Positions 32,474 through 40,586 of a DNA stretch of 52,983 bases are shown here, piece by piece. The stretch is from an uncultured Thermoanaerobaculum sp. (lineage in GTDB: Bacteria; Acidobacteriota; Thermoanaerobaculia; Thermoanaerobaculales; Thermoanaerobaculaceae). Position 1 is the first letter of the stretch. Every line of letters begins with the position of its first letter. The notes below the pieces were generated by a model. It searched no databases. It had not been told where the DNA came from and saw nothing but the letters and a program-made list of their open reading frames with translations. The stretch lies in the NCBI GenBank assembly GCA_937934115.1, contig CALHAH010000046.1, forward strand, positions 1 through 52,983, given 5' to 3'. A program made the translations under genes and the position numbers.

Positions 32474-35034
32474 GTTTGGGAGCAAAGCCTTTCTAACGTT
32501 TCCACCAGCACGTGCGCTGCGTAGGGCTTTTGCAAAAAAACCACTGCGTGGCGTTGCGCCAGCTCTGGGGGCAAGGCTTCCCAGGTGTGACCCGAAGAAA
32601 AAACTACAGCTAAGTTAGGCTTTTTTGCCAAAAGATGCGTGGCCAACTGCATGCCGTTGATGCCCGGAAGCAACACGTCTATTACCGCCACCTGAATTTC
32701 GTTGGGTTGGAATAGGCGAAGGGCTTCCTCCGCGGAAGACGCGCACACCACGCGAAAGCCCTCCAGCTCCAAAACCTGCCGCAGTCCATCAAGGATCGTG
32801 GGCTCATCATCCACCAACAGCACGCCGCAACCCACCCCCTGGGTGCCTTCCCTGGCCAACGGTTGCTCAGTGGGCTGAACAACTTCCGGGACGGCGGCAA
32901 GAGGCAAGGTCACGGTCACCTTGGTTCCCACCCCCAGCTTTGAGTCAATGTGCACCGTGCCCCCATGCGCCTCCACGGTACGGTACACGGTGGTTAGGCC
33001 TAAACCGGTACCCTGCCCCAGCGGTTTGGTAGTAAAAAACGGGTCAAAAACTCGGGGCAAATGGGCGGGGTCAATGCCGGAGCCGCGATCTTCCACCTCC
33101 AAAACCAGCTGCCTATCCTGGGGAAAAGCGCGAATGGTTACCAAGCCCCCCTGCGGCATAGCGTCTCGGGCATTGGTGAAGAGGTTGAGGAGCGCTTGTT
33201 GTAGAGCTGCCCCTTCCCCCAAAACGTAAAGCTCACCTTGCACCGCGATTTCAAACTGCAGCTGCGGCCCTAAGGTGTGACGGGCCAGATCCACGGTCTC
33301 GTGAATGAGCTGACGCACCGAAATGGGCTTTGGCTTGACCACCGCTGGTCGGGCAAAGGTCAAGATGCGGTGCACCACCTCGCCCCCCCGTTGCGCCAGC
33401 GTTACCACATTCTCCGCTTTTGCCCGCAACTCCGGTGGCACCAAACGTGCCAGCACCTCCGCTTCTGCCAAAATACCCGCCAAAACGTTGTTGAAATCGT
33501 GGGCAATACCGCCGGCCAGTACCCCCAGTGCCGCTAGCTTTTCCTGGGCGGCCAGTTCGCTTTCCAGCTCCTTTTGCTGGCGAAGCAAACGGAGCCGCTC
33601 CAGCTCCCGGCCCAGCCGCACCGCGTACATTTCCAAAATCTGTTGCTCCAGAAGGGAAAGCTGCCGCGGTTTGCTATCCAAGACCGCCAAAATCCCCAGC
33701 GCTCTTCCTTCGCTGCTTACCAGCGGCACCCCAAAGTACGATTCTGGCACCCCTTGGATGAAGCTCGGCTCGCCAAATTGCGCCACAAAACCGGAGGGCA
33801 ACTGGAACAGCCGCTTCTCGCGCATAGCCACTTCGCAGGGCGTGCCCGCCAAAGGGATGGGTTCCTGCTGCACGGCGCCACGAGCGCCCAAGAGGGAAAG
33901 CTTGCCTTCCGCTTCCTCAGCCACAAAGGCCACGGGCACATGGAGCAACGTGGCCACCGAGTCCACGGCAGCTTGAAACACGTTTTCCCCTGGTAGGGCC
34001 ACCACCGCGCGGTACGCCGCTTCCACCGCTTGCCGCGCCGCTTCTTGTTCGGAGTTGTCCACGATGGTGCCCAAAACCGCTGGACCTGAGGGCAAATCCA
34101 CCCGCGCGCCAAAGACCTCCGCTGGGAACCGAGAACCATCGGGCCTAAGGCCGGTAAACGAGTAGCGAAGGGCCTTGAGCTTCCCCGAAAGGCGTTTTTC
34201 GATGTTCTCCATAACCAGCGCTCGATCCTCCGGAGCTACCAGATCCCAAACCTTTAACTTCTGCAAAACTTCTTCCTGCGTATACCCAAACATCTCCGCC
34301 GCCCGCTGGTTGCAGTAGAGAATTTGCTCACCGCGAATGAGGTAAACGCCAACCACGTTGGACTCTATTAGGGTTCGATAGCGTTCCTCGGAGGCGGCGA
34401 GTTTTTGCTCCGCTTCGGCACGCTCCATCTCCGCCCTTCGCTCGTGCTTAAAGGCCACTAGGGTCACCCACCAAAGCGCCGCGGACGTAACCGCGAATAA
34501 TCCCCCAATCAAACCCAGCAAGTTGAGCCGACGTGCAGTTAGGAGGCGGCTCAGGAAACGAGTTTCCACGCGAAACGTTAGCCCACCCGCCACCTGGCCG
34601 GGCACGAGCTGTGGATGGCATCGCTGGCAGCCATCCAGGGCCTTTACCACCGAAAAACCCGCAAGGCCTTGCTGAAAATCCCCTGGCCACCACACCCAAA
34701 AGCCATCACCCATCCCGGGTAACGGGCGCACGGCCTTCGGGGGTTGCGGCACTTCTTTCCCAAGGAAAGCGGCGTCCAGGCCAGGAATCGGCATAAGGTG
34801 AGCCGCCTTGGGGTCCTGCGACGTGGCGGGGCCTTGCTGGTAAAAGAGCTCAAGGCTTCGCTCCCACTGGCGCACCGCTTGGGCAGCGGCGTGTTCCACA
34901 GAACGCTGGAGGTTGAACTCGAGGTATTTTGACCCTTCCAGATACCCCACCGCCGCGGCGCCCACCAGCAGCACCTGCAACGTGGTGGCCAGGCGCACCA
35001 GGGGTTTTCCCACCTGTCGCCGGAGCTCAGCCAT
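32470..35034 (-). CDS. Hybrid sensor histidine kinase with haem-binding-type periplasmic domain
   Basis: 854 residues. TM1 is at about 13-33. A Tll0287/DUF3365-like extracytoplasmic domain (35-165) carries CQRCH at 136-140, a c-type haem attachment motif. TM2 is at about 170-195. Then come a PAS domain (about 222-335, with RYRTLIESNVVGVYLI) and a GAF domain (about 350-500). HisKA has the phosphoacceptor H in GGIAHDFNN. HATPase_c has NLFTNARDAM, DRGSGI and GTGLGLTTVY. The C-terminal receiver (735-850) has the phospho-Asp in VAVIDVLLPG and Lys in LQKPYA. It probably senses redox state, a gas or oxygen through haem and relays phosphate to its own receiver. No partner regulator is nearby. ATG 35034 follows TAGCAT by 6 nt. 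Confidence 0.9.
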   Translation of the reverse strand: MAELRRQVGKPLVRLATTLQVLLVGAAAVGYLEGSKYLEFNLQRSVEHAAAQAVRQWERSLELFYQQGPATSQDPKAAHLMPIPGLDAAFLGKEVPQPPKAVRPLPGMGDGFWVWWPGDFQQGLAGFSVVKALDGCQRCHPQLVPGQVAGGLTFRVETRFLSRLLTARRLNLLGLIGGLFAVTSAALWWVTLVAFKHERRAEMERAEAEQKLAASEERYRTLIESNVVGVYLIRGEQILYCNQRAAEMFGYTQEEVLQKLKVWDLVAPEDRALVMENIEKRLSGKLKALRYSFTGLRPDGSRFPAEVFGARVDLPSGPAVLGTIVDNSEQEAARQAVEAAYRAVVALPGENVFQAAVDSVATLLHVPVAFVAEEAEGKLSLLGARGAVQQEPIPLAGTPCEVAMREKRLFQLPSGFVAQFGEPSFIQGVPESYFGVPLVSSEGRALGILAVLDSKPRQLSLLEQQILEMYAVRLGRELERLRLLRQQKELESELAAQEKLAALGVLAGGIAHDFNNVLAGILAEAEVLARLVPPELRAKAENVVTLAQRGGEVVHRILTFARPAVVKPKPISVRQLIHETVDLARHTLGPQLQFEIAVQGELYVLGEGAALQQALLNLFTNARDAMPQGGLVTIRAFPQDRQLVLEVEDRGSGIDPAHLPRVFDPFFTTKPLGQGTGLGLTTVYRTVEAHGGTVHIDSKLGVGTKVTVTLPLAAVPEVVQPTEQPLAREGTQGVGCGVLLVDDEPTILDGLRQVLELEGFRVVCASSAEEALRLFQPNEIQVAVIDVLLPGINGMQLATHLLAKKPNLAVVFSSGHTWEALPPELAQRHAVVFLQKPYAAHVLVETLERLCSQT

Positions 35035-35040
35035 ACCTTC

Positions 35041-35046
35041 ATGCTA
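35041..35046 (-). promoter_or_regulatory. Putative -10 box of the histidine kinase gene
   Basis: TAGCAT at 35046-35041, then GAAGGT and the ATG. The 6-nt gap would put the transcription start at the start codon. GAAGG touches the ATG too closely to act as a normal ribosome-binding site. Confidence 0.4.
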
Positions 35047-35099
35047 CACCTAGAACCTAAAGCAGCTTCCCGGCGTTTTATGCGTTGGTGGAGGCAACC

Positions 35100-35765
35100 A
35101 TGAAACGTTGGCTGCATGTGGTGATGATGCTTGCCGCAGGCCACCTCGCGGCAGCGGAGCGCACGTTACGTTTCGTGCAGCCTGCTGGGGAAGTGGAAAC
35201 CGTGACCGTGAATGTGGGTGCCGGTGATGTGACGGTCACGGGCTGCGACTGCACCGAAATCACCGCCCAAGTCACCGTTACCGGCAAACGTTGGCACCTG
35301 GAAGAGCTGGAATTGGAAGCCACACGTACTGGCAAAACCTTAAAGCTTTCCCTCTCGCCGCGGAAGTACTCGGGGAAAAAGGCGGGCGAAGATTGGACGC
35401 TGAAGCTGCCCCGCCAGTTGAACCTTTCCATTGCCACGGGGGTGGGGGATCTGCGCGTTTCCGGCATGACGGGCGAGCTGGAGCTGCAGGTGGGGGTGGG
35501 CGACGTGGAGGTGGCCGGTTTAGTTGCCAACTTGGCAGCTGAAACCGGTGTGGGAGACGTGGAAGTTCGCGGGTCGTGGGCGGCCGTGGGGCGGATGCGG
35601 CTTACTACCGGGGTGGGCGCGGTGACGGTGGTGACGCCGGAAGCGAGGATGCGCGGTCACGGCTTGGTTTCCGAATCGTTGGTGGCAGAGGGTCCTGGCA
35701 AAGCCAAAATTGCCATTACCACCGGCGTGGGGGACATCACGTTGCGGTTGCAAGATACGCTTTAG
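35100..35765 (+). CDS. Exported DUF4097-like beta-helix repeat protein
   Basis: 221 residues from ATG 35100, which has GGAGG 5 nt upstream. A signal peptide (KRWLHVVMMLAAGHLAAA) is followed by a region of about 70 residues with two cysteines (GCDCTE). The second half repeats a unit of about 20 residues built on T/V-G-V-G-D-V/L-x-V-x-G, seen at least five times (for example IATGVGDLRVSG, QVGVGDVEVAG, ETGVGDVEVRG, TTGVGDITLRL). Such repeats fold as a right-handed beta-helix in DUF4097 / putative auto-adhesin proteins. It is likely periplasmic or surface-located. It stands divergent from the haem kinase with 65 bp between starts. Function unknown. Confidence 0.75.
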   Translation: MKRWLHVVMMLAAGHLAAAERTLRFVQPAGEVETVTVNVGAGDVTVTGCDCTEITAQVTVTGKRWHLEELELEATRTGKTLKLSLSPRKYSGKKAGEDWTLKLPRQLNLSIATGVGDLRVSGMTGELELQVGVGDVEVAGLVANLAAETGVGDVEVRGSWAAVGRMRLTTGVGAVTVVTPEARMRGHGLVSESLVAEGPGKAKIAITTGVGDITLRLQDTL

Positions 35766-35838
35766 AAGCGCCGAAAGTCTTCGTGCCTTTTTGAAGACGA
35801 AGCCCTTGCGCCCCACATTTCATGCTCGGCTCACGCTC

Positions 35839-37488
35839 CTACGTTTGCAGCACACCCCAGCGGTAGGGGGAAAGGCTTCCTTGGTGCGCACAGGCTTCCA
35901 AGCAGGCGGCCACCACTTCCCGGGTTTGTCGGGGGTCCAAGATGCCGTCCACCCACAGGCGGGCAGCGGCGTAGCGGGGATCCATGGTGGCCTCATAGCG
36001 GGCGCGGATGTGGGCTAGCAAGCGTTCCTTTTCTTCAGGACTCACTTCGCGTTTGCCCACCTGCAGCTGTAAAAGCGTTTGCGCTGCTTGATCGCCGCCC
36101 ATGACCGCAATGCGGGCCGAAGGCCACGCAAAGATAAACCGCGGCCCGTAGGCTTTGCCGCACATGGCGTAGTTGCCGGCACCGTAGGAGTTGCCCACGA
36201 TGATGGTGATTTTGGGCACGGTGCTGTTGGCTACCACGTGCACCATTTTGGCCCCGTCTTTGATGATGCCCTCCCGCTCCGCCCGCGTTCCCACCATGAA
36301 ACCCGTGACATCCTGCAGGAATACAAGGGGTATGCCCTTTTGGTTCATGAGCTCCACAAAGCGCGCCCCTTTGTCAGCGGCATCGGCGTAAATCACACCG
36401 CCAATTTGCATCTCTTGCTCGGAAGGCGAAAGCCCGCGCCGGCGAGTGACAATTTGCCGCTGGTTAGCCACCACACCCACCGCCCAGCCGAAAATACGCC
36501 CCTCCCCACACACCAGCGTGCGCCCCGAGGTGGCCTTGTACTCCTCAAACTCCGAATCGTCCAAAAGGTGGGCTAAAAGCGCATAGGTATCGTAGGGCTT
36601 GCTGCGGTCCGGGGGGATGACGCCAAGGATGTCCGCGGGATCCACCGCCGGCGCCTTGGGTTCTTGCCGAGCAAAGGGGGCCAAGGAAGGCCGCGCCAAC
36701 TTACTTATGCGGTTGCGAATGGCCTTTATGCAACTGCGATCGTCGGGGAAGCGGTCGTCCACCACCATGGAAATGTCGGTTTGTACTCGCGCCCCTCCCA
36801 GTGCCTCAATATCCACCGTTTCACCGATGGCCGCTTTCACGAGGGCGGGACCGGCCAAAAAAATGGAACCCGTTCCTTCCACGATCAAAGCTTCATCAGA
36901 CATAATTGGCAAATACGCGCCCCCCGCCACGCAAGGTCCCATGATGGCAGCAATTTGGTAAATCCCCGCCGCAGAAAGGCGAGCGTTGTTGTAAAAGACC
37001 CGACCGAAGTGCTCCTTGTCCGGGAATATCTCCTCTTGCAAGGGTAAAAACACACCAGCGGAGTCCACCAGGTAAATGACGGGCAAGCGGTTTTCCAAGG
37101 CAATTTCTTGCGCTCTAAGGATTTTCTTGCAAGTTATGGGAAACCAAGCCCCTGCCTTCACCGTGGCGTCGTTGGCCACGATCACACAAAGCCTGCCGGA
37201 AACCCGCCCTATCCCGGTGACCACCCCAGCGCCCGGTGCCCCACCCCACTCCTGGTACATGCCCCAGCCGGCCCATGAGCCCAGCTCCAAAAAATCCGTC
37301 CCGGGATCCAAAAGGGCTTCCACCCGCTCGCGGGCCAGCATCTTGCCCTGCTCCTTTTGCCGCGCTGCAGCCTTGGCCCCGCCTCCTTCCCGCAAGGCCG
37401 ATACCTGCACCGCCAATTCAGCGAGCACCTGCTCCCAGTGCTTGCGAAACTCAGGCCGAAGCTGAGAGGAACGCACCTTCAGCTGCAC
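35839..37488 (-). CDS. Acyl-CoA carboxylase, carboxyltransferase (beta) subunit, methylcrotonyl-CoA-like
   Basis: 549 residues from GTG 37488, which has GGGAGG 5 nt upstream; GTG 37494 overlaps that site. Both crotonase-fold halves of the carboxyltransferase are present. The first has MLARERVEALLDPGT, FLPLQEEIFPDKEHFG and VAGGAYLPIMSDE. The second has FLQDVTGFMVGTRAE, NSYGAGNYAMCGKAYGPRF and AVMGGDQAAQTLL. The FLPLQEE-FPDKEHFG block is closest to methylcrotonyl-CoA carboxylase beta, of leucine degradation, although propionyl- or geranyl-CoA enzymes are possible. The partner biotin carboxylase/carrier subunit is not in the window. A TAGTAT lies 17 nt upstream. Confidence 0.85.
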   Translation of the reverse strand: MQLKVRSSQLRPEFRKHWEQVLAELAVQVSALREGGGAKAAARQKEQGKMLARERVEALLDPGTDFLELGSWAGWGMYQEWGGAPGAGVVTGIGRVSGRLCVIVANDATVKAGAWFPITCKKILRAQEIALENRLPVIYLVDSAGVFLPLQEEIFPDKEHFGRVFYNNARLSAAGIYQIAAIMGPCVAGGAYLPIMSDEALIVEGTGSIFLAGPALVKAAIGETVDIEALGGARVQTDISMVVDDRFPDDRSCIKAIRNRISKLARPSLAPFARQEPKAPAVDPADILGVIPPDRSKPYDTYALLAHLLDDSEFEEYKATSGRTLVCGEGRIFGWAVGVVANQRQIVTRRRGLSPSEQEMQIGGVIYADAADKGARFVELMNQKGIPLVFLQDVTGFMVGTRAEREGIIKDGAKMVHVVANSTVPKITIIVGNSYGAGNYAMCGKAYGPRFIFAWPSARIAVMGGDQAAQTLLQLQVGKREVSPEEKERLLAHIRARYEATMDPRYAAARLWVDGILDPRQTREVVAACLEACAHQGSLSPYRWGVLQT

Positions 37489-37505
37489 AACCACCTCCCG
37501 CGCTC

Positions 37506-37616
37506 ATACTAGCGTGCTTTTCCCCGGGCAAAGCCACCGCCCTTGGCACCGTCGCGTGCTGCACCTGGCAGTGTGCTTTTTCCCAAAACCAGAAAACGCC
37601 GGCACGTTGGTACACT
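37506..37616. promoter_or_regulatory. Divergent promoters of the carboxyltransferase and antiporter genes
   Basis: TAGTAT at 37511-37506 on the minus strand gives a short leader with a ribosome-binding site. TACACT at 37611-37616 on the plus strand ends 7 nt before GTG 37624, which has no ribosome-binding site. The sequence between the two is GC-rich and shows no further element. Confidence 0.4.
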
Positions 37617-37623
37617 GCGTGCC

Positions 37624-39270
37624 GTGCTGGTACGTGCGGCGCTTTTGGAAATAGCGGTTCTTTTGGCGCTGGCCGCGCTTTTGGGTGTGCTCGTGCACCG
37701 GCTAAAGCAACACCCGGTGGTGGGATACCTGTTAGCCGGCATGCTTTTAGGACCCTCTGGCCTGCATGTCGTGGGGCAGCCGGAAGCGGTGGCAATTGCC
37801 AGCGAAACCGGTACAGCGTTGTTTTTGTTCGTGCTCGGCTTGGAGTTTTCCTGGTCCAGGCTGCGTTCCTTTGGTGGACGGGTTTTACGGCTGGGGGCAG
37901 GGCAAATCCTCCTAACGTTCGCCGTGGTTTGGCTTGCAGTGTGGGCTTTTACACGCAATCAGGGACTGGCCTTAGTGTGGGGAGGAGCCATTGCCCTATC
38001 CTCTTCTACGGCAACCGTAGGCAAAATCTTGGAACAGGAGCGGCGCCTCGATTCCCCTATTGGCCGCGCCACCATGGGCACCCTCCTGCTCCAAGATGTG
38101 GCCGTCGTTCCCTTGCTCCTCGCTATTTCCGCTTTGGGTACCTCCACCACCCCCCAAGCCAACCCGTCCGTGGTGGGTGTTTTGGGCCGCGCCTTGCTTT
38201 TTGCCTTCAGCGCATGGGCCTTAGGCAAGCACTTGCTGCCGTGGGGGTTACACCGCTTGGCCGGTAGGGAACGACGAGAGCTGCAGGTGATCTTTGGATT
38301 TGCTTTTTTGGGTTTGGCATCCTGGGCTGCTCACACCCTTGGTTTTTCCCCTGCTTTTGCCGCTTTCATTCTGGGGACCTCCCTGGGAGAAAGCGAATAC
38401 GCGGCGCAACTGCGAGCTGACGTGGCCGGCGTCAAGGAGGTGTTCCTTTGCGTGTTTTTTGCCAGCGCCGGGATGTACGTGGACGTAGGATGGCTTGCCA
38501 GCCACGCGGCGTTGGTAGGGGCCGTGGCCGTGCTGGCAGTGGGTACCAAGCTCCTAACCACCTGGGCAGCGGCACGCTTGGCCGGGTGGCGGTCGCACCT
38601 GGCTTTGCCCATAGCCCTTATCCTTGCGCAGCTGGGGGAGTTTTCGTTTGTGCTCATACAACAGGGTACAGCAGCCGGCATCATCAATGCCTCCTCGGTC
38701 CAGCTTTTGGTTACTCTCACGGTTTTCACGTTGGCGCTCACGCCCTTGGCCATACGAGTGGCGTGGACAAAGTTAGATCTCCGCTGCGGTGAGCACACGG
38801 CGACTCCGGGAAAAAAGGGTCACGTGGTGGTTGTGGGCTTTGGGCCGGCAGGTCAAACTGTGGTGGCGCACGCGCAAAAGGCAGGCCTGGAGGTCACGGT
38901 GGTGGATCTCAATCCACAACTGGCCAAGCAAGCGCGCACCACCGGGGCCGTCGCCGTGGTGGGTGACGCCACCCACTGGGAGATCCTGGACCGGGCAGGG
39001 GTAGCCAATGCCGCGGCCGTAGTGGTGACGGTCCCCGATGACCGCGACGCCGTTCGAGTGGCGCAGCTAGTCACCCGGGCCACCCATACCGTGCCCGTGC
39101 TTGTGCGCGCCCGGCACCAAGCCACGGTTCCCCGGCTGGAAAAACTGGGGGTGATTCCGGTAGGCGAGGAAGTCTTGGTAGGCCAGGCGCTGGCCGAAAA
39201 GCTCCTGCAAACCCTTGCCACGCTTCCCCAGCCAGCCCCCGAACCCCAAGCCCCCAGCGTACCCCGCTAG
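37624..39270 (+). CDS. KefB/KefC-type cation:proton antiporter with TrkA-N domain
   Basis: 548 residues from GTG 37624. This start places a hydrophobic helix at the N-terminus (LVRAALLEIAVLLALAALLG); the longer open frame would add a basic, non-conserved tail. About twelve membrane segments form the CPA2 Na+/H+ exchanger domain, with HPVVGYLLAGMLLGP and IALSSSTATVGKIL (the S-S-T-A block). A cytoplasmic Rossmann domain (about 390-500) has VVVGFGPAGQTVV and VVGDATHWEILDRAG, binding NAD(H) or another nucleotide. It would exchange K+ or Na+ for protons across the inner membrane, gated by the Rossmann domain. No glutathione-regulation partner is adjacent. Confidence 0.87.
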   Translation: MLVRAALLEIAVLLALAALLGVLVHRLKQHPVVGYLLAGMLLGPSGLHVVGQPEAVAIASETGTALFLFVLGLEFSWSRLRSFGGRVLRLGAGQILLTFAVVWLAVWAFTRNQGLALVWGGAIALSSSTATVGKILEQERRLDSPIGRATMGTLLLQDVAVVPLLLAISALGTSTTPQANPSVVGVLGRALLFAFSAWALGKHLLPWGLHRLAGRERRELQVIFGFAFLGLASWAAHTLGFSPAFAAFILGTSLGESEYAAQLRADVAGVKEVFLCVFFASAGMYVDVGWLASHAALVGAVAVLAVGTKLLTTWAAARLAGWRSHLALPIALILAQLGEFSFVLIQQGTAAGIINASSVQLLVTLTVFTLALTPLAIRVAWTKLDLRCGEHTATPGKKGHVVVVGFGPAGQTVVAHAQKAGLEVTVVDLNPQLAKQARTTGAVAVVGDATHWEILDRAGVANAAAVVVTVPDDRDAVRVAQLVTRATHTVPVLVRARHQATVPRLEKLGVIPVGEEVLVGQALAEKLLQTLATLPQPAPEPQAPSVPR

Positions 39271-39277
39271 CGACCGG

Positions 39278-39310
39278 TTGCAAATTTGGAATTTTGTGTC
39301 AACATTTAAG
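39278..39310 (+). promoter_or_regulatory. Putative suf operon promoter
   Basis: An AT-rich patch in an otherwise GC-rich window. TTGCAA at 39278-39283, 17 bp, then AACATT at 39301-39306, followed by a leader with GGAGGA before GTG 39334. The -10 match is poor. It is a natural place for the Rrf2 protein to regulate its own operon, but no clear palindrome is visible. Confidence 0.35.
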
Positions 39311-39333
39311 CGTTGGAGGGGTTGGAGGAACGG

Positions 39334-39828
39334 GTGAGAATAACCACCAGTGAGGAGTATGGGTTGCGGTTGGCCTTGCAGCTGGCCACCTGCTACCCCC
39401 AGCCGTTGACCCTGGGGGAGCTGGCGGAGCGGGAAGGCATCCCGCAACCGCTGGTAGCCAAGGTACTGGCAAAGTTGCGCCGGGCTGGGGTGGTACGGGC
39501 CAGGCGGGGTCGCCTTGGGGGCTACGAGTTGACCCTGGGCCCCAATCGCATGACGCTGGATCGGGTTCTTTCAGCTCTGGGCGAACCGCTCTTCCACCCT
39601 GAGTTTTGCCGGAACCACGGCGGCGAGCTTAGTGCTTGCGTTCACAGCAACGAGTGCTCGGTGCGGCCGCTGTTTTTCCACTTAGACCGTATGTTCCGAG
39701 AATTTTTTGCCGGCACCAGCTTGGCCGATTTGTTAGCCGAAGAACAATTGCTGCATCGCAAGCTGGCCGAAAAAACCGCACCGCGCTTGCCGCTGTGGGT
39801 GGGAGCACAACAAGGAGAAGGAGCATGA
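39334..39828 (+). CDS. sufR: Rrf2-family iron-sulfur regulator of the suf operon
   Basis: 164 residues from GTG 39334 with GGAGGA upstream. The winged-helix N-terminus RITTSEEYGLRLALQLA continues into the recognition-helix region PQPLVAKVLAKLRRAGVV and GGYELT. Three cysteines at about 92, 102 and 108 (C-x9-C-x5-C) resemble the cluster ligands of IscR (92, 98, 104), but the first gap is longer. It would bind a [2Fe-2S] or [4Fe-4S] cluster and repress suf when clusters are plentiful. Its stop overlaps sufC as ATGA. The symbol follows its role in the operon; the family is Rrf2, not the cyanobacterial DeoR-like SufR. Confidence 0.82.
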   Translation: MRITTSEEYGLRLALQLATCYPQPLTLGELAEREGIPQPLVAKVLAKLRRAGVVRARRGRLGGYELTLGPNRMTLDRVLSALGEPLFHPEFCRNHGGELSACVHSNECSVRPLFFHLDRMFREFFAGTSLADLLAEEQLLHRKLAEKTAPRLPLWVGAQQGEGA

Positions 39829-40586
39829 GCGAGAAAAGACCGGTATTTGCCCTAGAAAACCTGCGCGTTTGGGTGGGAGAAAAAGAAGTCGTAAAGGGTG
39901 TGTCGCTGGCCGTATACCCCGGGGAGGTGCACGCCATCATGGGTCCCAACGGCTCGGGGAAAACCACGCTGGTGCAAGCGGTGATGGGACACCCAGCCTA
40001 CACGGTGGAGGGAAAGATCTTCCTCAACGGCGAGGACGTGACCGCCCGAGAGCCTGACGAAAAGGCCCGTAAGGGCATGTTTTTAGCCTTCCAGTACCCG
40101 GTGGCGGTTCCCGGCGTCACCGTAGCTTCGTTCCTGCGCGCAGCGGTGGCTGCCCGCCGTGGCCACGATGTACCGGTGAAGGAGTTCCGGCAGGAGCTCT
40201 TGCGGCGCATGGAACAACTGGAAATGGACCCCGCTTTTGCCGGTCGCTACCTCAACGACGGCTTTTCCGGCGGCGAGAAAAAGCGCTTGGAAATCTTGCA
40301 GCTTTTGATGCTGCAACCGGTTTTCGCCATGCTGGACGAAACCGACTCCGGCTTGGACATTGACGCCCTGAAGGTGGTGGCCTCCGGTATTAATGCGGCT
40401 GCCACTCCCGAGCGCGGCCTGCTTTTGGTAACCCACTACCAAAGGCTTTTGAACTACGTTCAGCCCCACGTGGTACACGTGTTCATGAATGGCAAGCTGG
40501 CGAAAACCGCAGGGCCAGAGCTGGCGTTGGAGCTTGAGGCAAGAGGGTACGACTGGCTGGAAACGTCAGTGGGAGGTGGAGCGTGA
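39825..40586 (+). CDS. sufC: Fe-S cluster assembly ATPase SufC
   Basis: 253 residues from ATG 39825, which overlaps the regulator stop and has AGGAGAAGGAG upstream. Walker [11 protein letters not shown], the SufC-specific block [13 protein letters not shown], signature [16 protein letters not shown], Walker [17 protein letters not shown] and H-loop VTHYQRLL. The D-E-T-D-S-G-L-D string is diagnostic for SufC. It forms the SufBC2D scaffold in the cytoplasm and uses ATP to open it for cluster assembly. Confidence 0.96.
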   Translation: MSEKRPVFALENLRVWVGEKEVVKGVSLAVYPGEVHAIMGPNGSGKTTLVQAVMGHPAYTVEGKIFLNGEDVTAREPDEKARKGMFLAFQYPVAVPGVTVASFLRAAVAARRGHDVPVKEFRQELLRRMEQLEMDPAFAGRYLNDGFSGGEKKRLEILQLLMLQPVFAMLDETDSGLDIDALKVVASGINAAATPERGLLLVTHYQRLLNYVQPHVVHVFMNGKLAKTAGPELALELEARGYDWLETSVGGGA

